64,000 nt of DNA from Lactovum miscens (GTDB lineage Bacteria > Bacillota > Bacilli > Lactobacillales > Streptococcaceae): the NCBI RefSeq assembly GCF_014202895.1, contig NZ_JACHHV010000004.1, positions 1 to 64,000 of the forward strand, written 5' to 3'. A program made the translations under genes and the position numbers. This document shows, piece by piece, positions 51,150 to 59,384 of this stretch (position 1 is its first letter; the number at the start of each line of letters is the position of its first letter). The notes below the pieces were generated by a model. That model had not been told where the DNA came from, did not search any database, and saw nothing but the letters and a program-made list of their open reading frames with translations.

Positions 51150-51503
51150 ATGAAGAAGAGGCTAACAAAATCAAATGACAACCGTTGGTTCTCAGGCGTT
51201 ATTGGTGGTATTGGTGAATACTTTGGCTTAGATGATCAGATTATTAATATCATACGAATTATCTATATAGCCTTAGTAGTGATGGGGGTTGGCTCACCAA
51301 TTCTCCTCTATATTGTACTCGCAGTAATTATGCCAAGGGATTACAGTGGTCAAAAAGATTACCAACGTTCGTCACATGAGAAAACTTGGGAAACTCACTC
51401 AAGTTACTATGAGCCAAGAGGACATCACTTTGGTTCAACAGGTCGAAAGATCAAAGAAGCAGAAGCTGTAAAGGATGAAAAAGACGACTGGTCAGACTTC
51501 TAA
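51150..51503 (+). CDS. PspC domain protein
   Basis: 117 residues. RWFSGVIGGIGEYFGLDDQII followed by one strong helix (about 36-62: YIALVVMGVGSPILLYIVLA) is the PspC domain; the tail is hydrophilic. These membrane proteins respond to envelope stress. Operon with the DUF4097 gene, closed by a strong terminator. Confidence 0.9.
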   Translation: MKKRLTKSNDNRWFSGVIGGIGEYFGLDDQIINIIRIIYIALVVMGVGSPILLYIVLAVIMPRDYSGQKDYQRSSHEKTWETHSSYYEPRGHHFGSTGRKIKEAEAVKDEKDDWSDF

Positions 51504-51506
51504 GTA

Positions 51507-51544
51507 TATAACAAAAGGCGCTTGATAAAGTGCCTTTTGTTATA
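51507..51544 (+). terminator. Terminator after the PspC gene
   Basis: 13-bp perfect stem TATAACAAAAGGC / GCCTTTTGTTATA, 12-nt loop. Confidence 0.88.
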
Positions 51545-51786
51545 ATACCTTTATCAAGAAATAAGCTATAATATATTTTATTTCGTACAATGCTCCCTTT
51601 TATTATTATAATCTTAAAAGGATTCAGATCAGATAGATTGTTTGATAAACTTGAATAACAAAATGGAACTATGAGGAAAAAGGTCTAAAAATGTATTTTT
51701 ATATCCCAAAACAGGCATTAGGGTATACCTCTAAATGCCAATTTTTACTCTAAAACACAAAAGAATAACACGCTTCACTCTTGATA

Positions 51787-51795
51787 TGTTAGAAT
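51787..51795 (+). promoter_or_regulatory. Extended -10 promoter of the CorA gene, leaderless
   Basis: TGTTAGAAT, six bases before the ATG at 51802, the same geometry as at pepP. Confidence 0.6.
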
Positions 51796-51801
51796 TCTGT
51801 T

Positions 51802-52722
51802 ATGATAAAGAATTATGGATTGAATAGTGAGCATAAGCTTGTAGTGGTAGAGGAATTTAGGGATTTTTCATTTGTTTTCCAGTCAAGCAGGGGAGAAATA
51901 GGTGTAATTTCAAAAAAATTTGATTTTCCTTTTGATTATTTGGGAGGGATACTTGATGATTATGAGAATGCTCGTTTCGAATCTGATAAAAATGGTAATA
52001 CGCTCCTATTACTTCAATTTGCTGCATCAGTTGAAAACGGTGAAGTTCAAACTTTTCCTTTTGCTCTTGTTACTACGGCAGCAGATAAAGTTATTTTTTC
52101 TCTCAATCATGAAGTTCATCTAAATGATGAGGTAGTACAACGTTCTTATAATCCCAAAAAATTTAAACATGAAATCGCCCATCAGATTATTTCTGTAATG
52201 ACAAAAGATTTTGCTAATTACTTAGCTAACTTTAAAAAACGTCGTGCAGTGATTGAAAAAAGCATTTCAAAATCAACTCAGAATGATCAACTTCTGGAGA
52301 TGATTCGTATGCAAGCTAGTCTAGTTTATATTCAGGAGGCATTGGATAATAATCTTCAAGTTTTAAAAAAATATATTGATGTGTTGAAGGAACAAGGTGA
52401 TGATGGTTTTGCCGAAAGTGTTTTTGACCTGTACATTGATACTGAACAGGCAAAAAAAGAGGCCCGTATGCAAGCGAGGCTGATTGAAAATTTACGTGAT
52501 TTATTTTCAAACATTGTTGCTAATAATCTAAACATTGTGATGAAAATTATGACTTCAGCAACTTTTGTTCTTGGTATTCCAGCCGTAGTTTTTGGATTTT
52601 ATGGAATTAATGTTCCAATTCCTGGTCAGAGTTTTTCTTGGATTGTTTGGATAATAATTGGTATGACTTTGATTGTTTGTGGAGTTGTTTCTTGGGTATT
52701 ACGAAAAAAAGATATGATGTAA
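51802..52722 (+). CDS. CorA family divalent cation transporter with a GIN motif
   Basis: 306 residues: a large cytoplasmic funnel with a long helical part and two C-terminal transmembrane helices (about 250-270 and 280-300). The loop between them reads FGFYGINVPIPG; the family signature is YGMN. GMN is needed for Mg2+ selectivity in studied CorA proteins, so ion preference may differ. The stalk helix starts near 150. No Shine-Dalgarno; the gene appears leaderless. Confidence 0.87.
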   Translation: MIKNYGLNSEHKLVVVEEFRDFSFVFQSSRGEIGVISKKFDFPFDYLGGILDDYENARFESDKNGNTLLLLQFAASVENGEVQTFPFALVTTAADKVIFSLNHEVHLNDEVVQRSYNPKKFKHEIAHQIISVMTKDFANYLANFKKRRAVIEKSISKSTQNDQLLEMIRMQASLVYIQEALDNNLQVLKKYIDVLKEQGDDGFAESVFDLYIDTEQAKKEARMQARLIENLRDLFSNIVANNLNIVMKIMTSATFVLGIPAVVFGFYGINVPIPGQSFSWIVWIIIGMTLIVCGVVSWVLRKKDMM

Positions 52723-52761
52723 GCAGAAAATTTGTTTATAAAATATAGATATATTTATAAA

Positions 52762-52800
52762 AAAAAAGAGAAGCTTGGTTTTAGCTTCTCTCTTTTATTT
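52762..52800 (+). terminator. Terminator after the CorA gene
   Basis: AGAGAAGCT / AGCTTCTCT stem with T-rich tail. It ends exactly at the stop codon of the convergent microprotein gene. Confidence 0.87.
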
Positions 52801-52928
52801 TAATGCCAAATTGGTAATTGGATAATCATTTGTCCGACGGTCATTCCAATCATGATTACGAACATGATAATAACTACAACCTTTACAACTGTCATAAAGG
52901 GACTTTTTTTCTTTTTATACTTAGCCAT
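52800..52928 (-). CDS. DUF4044-like membrane microprotein
   Basis: 42 residues starting MAKYKKKKSPFMTVVK: a basic N-terminus and one transmembrane helix (VVVIIMFVIMIGMTVG). Layout and length fit the DUF4044 small proteins of lactic acid bacteria, whose function is unknown. There is a clear promoter on the minus strand (TTGAAT, 16 nt, TATAAT) only nine bases before the ATG, and no Shine-Dalgarno, so this is another nearly leaderless gene. Confidence 0.65.
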   Translation of the reverse strand: MAKYKKKKSPFMTVVKVVVIIMFVIMIGMTVGQMIIQLPIWH

Positions 52929-52967
52929 ATGTAGGGTATTATACACTATTTTCTTACTAATTCAAGA

Positions 52968-53408
52968 TTAATTACGAACAATTAAAGCGTCGCAAGGTGC
53001 ACGGCTAATAATATATTGAGCAACAGAACCAATGAAGATACGCTCAACATATGAGAGACCAGTTGCACCAAGCACAATAAGATCAGCTTCCTCTTCTTTT
53101 GGGAGTGTTTGCCCTATCATAACCTTTGGTGAACCAAATTCTACGCGTGTCTTAATTTTTGTCACACCAGCAACTTTAGCATCTTCGGCAAAATCGTTAA
53201 TTAAGTTTTCCGCACCTCGTTGTGTGTCATCTGCTAAGACAGAGCTACCGTAAGAGGCAAGTGATTGATAGGCGCGTAAATCAATAACGTTTACAAGAAT
53301 CAACTCTGCATCGTTACGCAAAGCGATAGCCACAGCCTTGTCAAAAGCTTTAGTAGATTCAACAGAGCCGTCAATACCGACTAGGATTTTATGATAATTG
53401 TCAATCAT
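52968..53408 (-). CDS. Universal stress protein UspA family
   Basis: 146 residues: N-terminal KILVGIDGS and C-terminal GATGLSYVERIFIGSVAQYI, the nucleotide-binding G-x2-G-x9-G-S motif, so an ATP-binding Usp. AGGAGG precedes the ATG. Single gene. Confidence 0.93.
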   Translation of the reverse strand: MIDNYHKILVGIDGSVESTKAFDKAVAIALRNDAELILVNVIDLRAYQSLASYGSSVLADDTQRGAENLINDFAEDAKVAGVTKIKTRVEFGSPKVMIGQTLPKEEEADLIVLGATGLSYVERIFIGSVAQYIISRAPCDALIVRN

Positions 53409-53640
53409 TTTGAAATACCTCCTACTTTCTTAACCTAATTTTAACACTAATACCTGAAAAGTACATTATTATTGTGCGACATAAATGTAAATTTTTCGAA
53501 AATATAGAAATATATGAAAGAAAATACTTGAAATAAATCGAAAAACTTTATGAAAACAAAAAAATATAAAAGTTGTGAGCTTTGATATTGAAATTGTAGG
53601 TTTTATCGTCTACACTAAGAGTAAGATGAAAGGAGAAAAA

Positions 53641-54948
53641 ATGTTCGATTTCATTATCATTGGTAGTGGTCCTGGGGGGCTTGCGCTTGCTTATAAATTG
53701 AAAGCCCGAAATTACAAAGTAGCTGTGGTTGAAAAGGATAAATGGGGTGGTACTTGTCCAAATTACGGTTGTGATCCAACAAAAGTCATGATGGCAGTAG
53801 TTGAGGCCAAGCAACATGCAGACCAGCTTTTTGGTGAAGGCTTAAGTGGAGGCTTAAAAATTGATTGGGAATCTATGAGGCAACGTAAATTAGAAATCAC
53901 AGACCCTTATGCCGAAAGAACATTTAATGGATTGATAAAATCAGGCATAGAATGTATTTATGGCAAGGCAAAGTTTACCAGTTCGGAAGAGCTTGTTGTA
54001 GACGGAAGGGTCTATTCGGCAAGGAAATACATTATTGCCACAGGTTCACGTGCTCGCCATCTAAGTATTGAAGGCGCAGAGTATTTGAACGACAGTAATC
54101 ATTTTTTGAATCTTGAACATCTTCCCCAAAATATTACCTTTTTAGGGACTGGTCCCGTAGGGCTTGAATTGGCTCAGTTGGCCAAGGGAGCTGGGGCTCA
54201 TGTGACTATTATTGCACAGTCCAATTTAAAGATCGCCCACTTTGACAAGGAGATTGGTGAAGCTTACTTGGAAAATTTGAAATCCCTTGGGATTGAATTT
54301 AAAAGTCAAATATTAATTAGTAAAGTTGAAAAAACTTCAAAAGGTTTAATTCTTACAGGAAACAATGGCTTTACACTGGAAACTGACTTCGTTGTAGAAG
54401 GAGTTGGCAGAGTTCCAAATATTGATTTGCTTAACCTCGATGTACTTGGAGTGGAGACAAGTTCTTCAGGGGTGATTGTTGACGAATTTTTGCAAAGTTC
54501 AAATCCTAATATCTATGCCCTAGGTGACGTGGTTGCCAAATCTGTTCCTCATTTGACACCAGTCTCCGAATTTGAAGGAAATTATTTAGGCGATAACTTA
54601 GAAATGGAAAATCCAAAAATGATTAATTATCCTGTGATTCCGTCAGTGGTTTATGGTTCTACCAAAATGGCAGAAGTCGGGATCTTAGAGGGAAAAAATA
54701 TCAAAGTGAAGTTCTTTGACACAAGTTCTTGGTATAGTTATCGTCGAATTGCTGATCCTGTTGCAAAGGTAAAAGTAGCAATAAATGATCAAAAAGAACT
54801 AGTTGGTGCTTCGATTATTAGTAATGTGGCAGATGAACTTGTCAATCTCATTACGATCTTGATTCAAAAAAAGGTTTCTTTAGAACAGCTTGATCAGATG
54901 ATTTTAGCTTATCCTACAATTGCTAGCGATCTGAATTATTTCTTTTGA
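53641..54948 (+). CDS. FAD-dependent disulfide-reductase-like oxidoreductase with altered active site
   Basis: 435 residues from the ATG at 53641 (AAAGGAG upstream; an in-frame start 66 nt earlier is rejected). GSGPGG near 9 binds FAD; GGTCPNYGCDPTK supplies the redox pair Cys39/Cys44; GTGPVGLELA near 180 binds NAD(P)H; and YALGDV is near 300. The C-terminal dimer-interface motif HPTxxE, which provides the catalytic base in glutathione reductase-type enzymes, reads YPTIAS (Tyr424, Ser429). It may reduce another acceptor or work as an oxidase. The substrate is unknown. Confidence 0.85.
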   Translation: MFDFIIIGSGPGGLALAYKLKARNYKVAVVEKDKWGGTCPNYGCDPTKVMMAVVEAKQHADQLFGEGLSGGLKIDWESMRQRKLEITDPYAERTFNGLIKSGIECIYGKAKFTSSEELVVDGRVYSARKYIIATGSRARHLSIEGAEYLNDSNHFLNLEHLPQNITFLGTGPVGLELAQLAKGAGAHVTIIAQSNLKIAHFDKEIGEAYLENLKSLGIEFKSQILISKVEKTSKGLILTGNNGFTLETDFVVEGVGRVPNIDLLNLDVLGVETSSSGVIVDEFLQSSNPNIYALGDVVAKSVPHLTPVSEFEGNYLGDNLEMENPKMINYPVIPSVVYGSTKMAEVGILEGKNIKVKFFDTSSWYSYRRIADPVAKVKVAINDQKELVGASIISNVADELVNLITILIQKKVSLEQLDQMILAYPTIASDLNYFF

Positions 54949-55110
54949 AGTAATGACCAATAAAATTAGTCAAAATATTGGTAGATTTTTAAAACTATTA
55001 AAATACATAGATATCTCTTCAATAGATCCTTAAATTCCTTTCAAAACGTAGGCTGAAGAAATTCCGCTATAAAATTTTAAGATGATTGATTTATAGTATA
55101 ACTTTAAGAC

Positions 55111-55148
55111 TAGGTATTCAATTATAAAGTAGTTTACTTGAATACCTA
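55111..55148. repeat. 11-bp inverted repeat
   Basis: TAGGTATTCAA / TTGAATACCTA around a 16-nt spacer, without T-run. Its role is unknown; it lies between the intact oxidoreductase and the decayed one. Confidence 0.5.
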
Positions 55149-55178
55149 AGTTAAGGTCATTTAAGCTTGTAAAAAGCA

Positions 55179-55996
55179 ATGAAAAATTATACTTGGTTAA
55201 TAGTTAATATATTCAAAAAAGGAAGTAAAAATTGCAATCATATTTTTATAGATACCTCTGCGACACCAATAATTCCAGACATTACTGGAATTATTAAAAG
55301 TAAGAATATAGTAATCAACAAAGAAATCATGGAATTAACTAAGCTTCCAAAGCATTTTGTGATCTTAGAAGCAGATGCCGTTGGATTAGGATTCTATCAG
55401 CAGTTAGTAAGCAGATTTACATTAATCAGCAATTCAGATAGACTTCTGGAGCAAGAAGACGATGGTATTTCGTTGGCGGATATATCAAAGTTAACAAGGC
55501 TCATAAGCCATTGCTGAAAAGATTTGAGCAATAAAGGATATTGAGGCGGAGATCAATTTTATTACTTGTCTACTGATGATTTTAATATTTTGAAAAACCA
55601 ATTTTATGGCGATAGAAGTCATAAACTCAGTGATCGTCTCTTCCCTATGGTATAGTATCTTTATTGAATCTACTTTATCAAGAATTAGTTTAAATAAAAA
55701 ACAAGCTAAATCGCTAGAAATTACATATAATTTATTTAAAGTGAAAGCAGAAGAAATTGTAAAAGCTAGAATTACCAATGAAGACGGAGTCTTATAAGTT
55801 TTAACTGATCCAAATGGTAGTAAAATTCTGGGCTATACTTTATCATGAAGATTCACATAAGGTTATCAATCTCATATTTTTAGCAACGAAGGCACACATG
55901 CCATATAACTTTTTGAGAAAACAAATATATAACCATCCAACTATGAGTGAGGACCATAATACCTTACTTGCGCAGCCCATTAACAGTAAGGAGTAA
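55179..55996 (+). pseudogene. Decayed pyridine nucleotide-disulfide oxidoreductase
   Basis: Pieces in shifting frames together resemble the middle and C-terminal parts of an RclA/MerA-type flavoprotein: IDTSATPIIPDITGI, then EIMELTKLPKHFVIL (55179-55517), then SRISLNKKQAKS (55680-55797), and finally YHEDSHKVINLI and YNHPTMSE (55835-55960). The FAD-binding N-terminus and CxxxxC are missing and stops interrupt it. The HPTMSE motif is intact. It is a relative of the oxidoreductase just upstream, so this may be a decayed duplicate. Confidence 0.82.
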
Positions 55997-55998
55997 AA

Positions 55999-56919
55999 GT
56001 GATAGAATTCAAAAATGTTTCAAAGGCATACGCACAGAAGAAAATTCTTGATCATGCTAATTTTAAGATTGAAAGTCGGGACTTTTTTGTTTTAGTTGGT
56101 CCAAGTGGCTCTGGCAAAACAACAACGCTCAAAATGATCAATCAGCTCATTAGTCAGACGGAAGGACAAATCTTAATTGATGGTCAAGATACTAAGACGG
56201 TTGACTTACGTCAACTTCGTCTCTCAATCGGGTATGTCCTCCAACAGATTGCCCTTTTCCCTAATCTCACAGTAGCAGAAAATATTGAATTAATTCCGGA
56301 AATGAAGGGCTGGGACAAGAAAAAACGCCAAGCTCGCAGCCGTGAACTAATGGAATTGGTTGGTCTAGATCCAGAAGTTTATGCTCAGCGAATTCCCATT
56401 GAATTATCAGGCGGTGAGCAACAACGTGTAGGAATTTTGCGGGCTATTGCTTCAGAACCTAATATTGTACTAATGGATGAACCCTTTTCAGCGCTTGATC
56501 CAATTTCCCGTCGTCAACTTCAGATATTTATCAAAGATTTGCAAAAAAAATTACAGTTAACGATTGTCTTTGTGACGCATGATCTAAATGAAGCCTTGCT
56601 TCTAGCTGATTGTGTTGCGATTATGAATGATGGTCTCATTCAGCAGATTGATAAGCCGAGCGAAATTTTCCATCATCCGGCCAATAAATTTGTAGCACAT
56701 TTTTTCCAAGAATATCATCAAGATTTAAGCCAATCACAAGTATCAGATTTACACCTAACCGAACAAACTTCAGATTATTCATTGAAAGAAGTTTCGGCTG
56801 ATCTTTCAATTTCAGATTTGATCAATGAGTTAGCACAGGAAAAAGTGATCCGCTTTGGAAATTATATAATCACATCTGATGATATCGTTAGATTTTTAGC
56901 AGGAGCTAGTGCAGTATGA
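55999..56919 (+). CDS. choQ: Osmoprotectant/choline-type ABC transporter ATPase
   Basis: 306 residues. Walker A GPSGSGKTT near 34, signature LSGGEQQRVGI, Walker B IVLMDEPFSALD, and a C-terminal extension. It powers the fused permease/binding protein encoded next (ATGA overlap). Family: OpuCA/ProV-like; the lactococcal equivalents are choQ/choS, and in Streptococcus pneumoniae the same architecture (EgtU) imports ergothioneine. GTG start after AAGGAG. Confidence 0.88.
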   Translation: MIEFKNVSKAYAQKKILDHANFKIESRDFFVLVGPSGSGKTTTLKMINQLISQTEGQILIDGQDTKTVDLRQLRLSIGYVLQQIALFPNLTVAENIELIPEMKGWDKKKRQARSRELMELVGLDPEVYAQRIPIELSGGEQQRVGILRAIASEPNIVLMDEPFSALDPISRRQLQIFIKDLQKKLQLTIVFVTHDLNEALLLADCVAIMNDGLIQQIDKPSEIFHHPANKFVAHFFQEYHQDLSQSQVSDLHLTEQTSDYSLKEVSADLSISDLINELAQEKVIRFGNYIITSDDIVRFLAGASAV

Positions 56920-58418
56920 ACCAATTAATTTCAACTTTTCAGCGTCAGCAAGGGCAATTCTGGCAAGCTCTTTTGCAACATATTCAGATTTCTTTAATCT
57001 CAATCTTTATTGCGATTCTGATTGCGATTCCCTTGGCTTTACTTCTGCGTCGTTATCCTAAAATTGCTGAAGTAATTTTACAAATTACTGGGATTTTACA
57101 AACGATTCCAAGTTTGGCACTACTGGGCTTACTCATTCCCTTTATCGGTATTGGGAGCCTCCCTGCTATTGTTGCTTTAGTTGTTTATGCTATCTTTCCG
57201 ATTCTTCAAACAACATATACTGGGCTCAATCAGATAGATCCGTCGCTGACCGAAGCTGCCACAGCGTTTGGTATGACGCGTCGTGAGCGATTAATGAAAT
57301 TTGAACTGGCTTTAGCCATGCCGTTTATAATGGCAGGTATCCGTACTGCCACAGTTATGGTTATTGGTACAGCCACTCTAGCTGCTTTGATTGGTGCAGG
57401 TGGTTTAGGTAATTTCATTCTCCTCGGCATTAACTCTAACGATGTCAATTTAATCTTGATTGGTGCCATTTCGTCAGCCCTTCTTGCGGTGATTTTCTCA
57501 GCTGCCTTAAAATTCTTGGAAAGAGCAAAAATTCGTTTTATTATCATTTCCTTCTTTCTGGGACTAGTCTTACTTGGAGGTTCTTATTATCAGCCTCAAA
57601 CGACCAAGCATCCTCAAATTACCATAGGTGGTAAACTTGGTGCAGAACCTTCTATCCTTATAAATATGTACAAGGATTTGATCGAGAAGAATAGCAATAT
57701 TCGTGTTAATTTAAAGTCAAACTTTGGCGATACAACCTTCCTGTACAATGCCTTGAAGTCAAATAAAATAGATATCTATCCTGAGTATACAGGCACAATT
57801 ACTTCTACTTTTTTGAAGAACACAACAAAATCTACAGATCCTGCAGAGGTCTGGAAAGAAGCTGCTGTAGGTATTCAAAAACTTAACAACATGGTTTATC
57901 TTTCTCCAATGAAGTTTGAAGATACCTACGCTCTGGCTGTTAAGACAAATTTTGCCAAAGAAAAGAAAATTACCACAATTTCAGAATTGGCGGGTCTCTC
58001 AAATATCAATGCTGGTTTTGATCTTGAGTTTGCCAACCGTTCAGATGGATACAAGGGATTACAAAGCCTTTATGGTCTAAATATGAATGTAAAAACCATG
58101 CAGAATAGTTTGATCTATGGAGCACTTAATTCTCAGAGTGTTGATGTAGCCGAAGTTTATTCAACAGATAGTCAAATCAAACAATTTAATTTAACTGTCC
58201 TAAAAGATGACAAGGGACTTTTTCCCCCTTATCAAGCAGCTCCACTTATGAATGCGAGCTTGCTAAAAAAATATCCAGAACTTGAGAACATATTAAATAA
58301 ACTAGCTGGGAAAATTAATGATTCTCAAATGGTTGAAATGAACTATGACGTGAGTGTCAAACAAGATGATCCGGCTAAAGTTGCTAAAAACTTTCTTAAA
58401 GCACAAGGTTTATACTAA
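56916..58418 (+). CDS. choS: ABC permease fused to substrate-binding domain (ChoS/EgtUBC type)
   Basis: 500 residues: permease with five or six helices (about 20-225, including the EAATAFGMTRRERL ATPase-contact loop) and, from about 235, an extracytoplasmic binding domain (ITIGGKLGAEPSILINMYKD, DIYPEYTGT, FEDTYALAVK). One polypeptide per half replaces the usual separate lipoprotein. The substrate could be choline, betaine, carnitine or ergothioneine; the sequence alone does not decide. Overlaps choQ by 4 nt. Confidence 0.88.
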   Translation: MNQLISTFQRQQGQFWQALLQHIQISLISIFIAILIAIPLALLLRRYPKIAEVILQITGILQTIPSLALLGLLIPFIGIGSLPAIVALVVYAIFPILQTTYTGLNQIDPSLTEAATAFGMTRRERLMKFELALAMPFIMAGIRTATVMVIGTATLAALIGAGGLGNFILLGINSNDVNLILIGAISSALLAVIFSAALKFLERAKIRFIIISFFLGLVLLGGSYYQPQTTKHPQITIGGKLGAEPSILINMYKDLIEKNSNIRVNLKSNFGDTTFLYNALKSNKIDIYPEYTGTITSTFLKNTTKSTDPAEVWKEAAVGIQKLNNMVYLSPMKFEDTYALAVKTNFAKEKKITTISELAGLSNINAGFDLEFANRSDGYKGLQSLYGLNMNVKTMQNSLIYGALNSQSVDVAEVYSTDSQIKQFNLTVLKDDKGLFPPYQAAPLMNASLLKKYPELENILNKLAGKINDSQMVEMNYDVSVKQDDPAKVAKNFLKAQGLY

Positions 58419-58512
58419 TTTTTAATTGGCTGAAGATTTCAAAATGATTTATGTTATTATCCTGTTAAATACTTTTTATATTTTTAGAAATTGTAAATAA
58501 AAAGGAATAATT

Positions 58513-59090
58513 ATGACAGGTTTTTTCTCGATTTACGTGAGGGGTTGAAGCTTCAATTGTTTTGAGGGTCATTCTCACTCAACTTTACAAAAACAAATAA
58601 AAAATTCTTATGAAATTTGTTTTTTTGGTATTCTGCTCGCATTTCAAATCTGTGTCGTTGGTGGGACCATCCCCTCCCTAACACTTGGAGAAATTGAAAA
58701 TAATGGCCTATTTGAGGGGTAATAATGATGTTTGTTTCTACAGACTTTATTAGTTATCTCCCTTATTTGATTCACCATAATTCAAGTGTTAGTGCGGTTG
58801 AAACTAGACTTTCAAGAAACTCAGGATGCATTACGTTAGTCTCTTCTTACTGTCTTTTGTCTTTCCTGACAGTTTTGTGGGAAGGAATGGAACTCTTTAT
58901 TTTCATTATTTTTCAATTTTAAAATAGTTCATACCTTATTGCTATGGTAACTTTGTTAGGTCTTTTCTTGGCTATTTTGATTACTTACTTGATTTATCAA
59001 GGGAAATTGGAAATATGTTACAGAAGCAAAAGTCGTAAAAACTATTTGTGGCATTCTCCGTTTCTTCGCATTATTTAATTGTAATTTCAA
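58513..59090 (+). pseudogene. Decayed FTR1/EfeU-type iron permease
   Basis: AAAGGA and ATG (58513) of the old start are intact, but the frame stops after 11 codons. Across frames the FTR1 features can be read: YVRG / LREGL (the REGLE iron motif) near 58532, NNGLFEG near 58705, LLSFLTVLWEGMELFIF (second, now WEGME, motif) near 58855-58910, and LLGLFLAILITYLIYQGKL near 58950-59010. Several frameshifts and stops exclude function. Confidence 0.75.
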
Positions 59091-59182
59091 ATTGAATTTT
59101 TGAAAATCCGAACGTTGAATTAATCTTTTTTAAATTTTACTTTCTAGAAATAACTCCTGACTAATAATTCTGATAAACTAGA

Positions 59183-59188
59183 TAAAAT
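59183..59188 (+). promoter_or_regulatory. Possible -10 of the pyr operon
   Basis: TAAAAT just upstream of GGAGG. No good -35 is seen, so the start site is uncertain. Confidence 0.4.
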
Positions 59189-59202
59189 GTCCGGAGGAAA
59201 AA

Positions 59203-59340
59203 ATGTTGAAGAAAAAAATTCGTTTGTGTTTACCAAAAATTAAACAAATTGATTTCATTTTTAAACATCTTTTAAATCCATTTTCACATTTTCAACTATA
59301 TTTAAACCATAAAAGTTCATATCTGTTACTTCTTAAGTAA
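59203..59340 (+). CDS. Leader peptide of the pyr operon (pyrL-like)
   Basis: A 45-codon frame with an ideal GGAGGAAAAAA upstream, starting MLKKKIRLCLPKIKQ. Its mRNA is rich in U clusters (about 59248-59300). Its stop codon lies in the apical part of a terminator hairpin directly in front of pyrB. The E. coli pyrBI leader peptide, as I remember it, has 44 residues with VRHFVLPRLKK at a similar place. The mechanism would be the same: low UTP slows RNA polymerase at U-rich sites, the ribosome catches up and prevents the hairpin. The homology is unproven; the arrangement is seen directly. Confidence 0.6.
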   Translation: MLKKKIRLCLPKIKQIDFIFKHLLNPFSHFQLYLNHKSSYLLLLK

Positions 59341-59365
59341 TTCAGATATGGGCTTTTATTTTATG
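59311..59365 (+). terminator. Attenuator in front of pyrB
   Basis: Stem AAAAGTTCATATCTG / CAGATATGGGCTTTT (15 bp, two G-T), extended by an apical TTACTT / AAGTAA stem with a 2-nt bulge, then TTTTATTTTAT. It overlaps the end of the leader ORF. Confidence 0.85.
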
Positions 59366-59384
59366 CCTTTTAGGCTAGGGAGGG

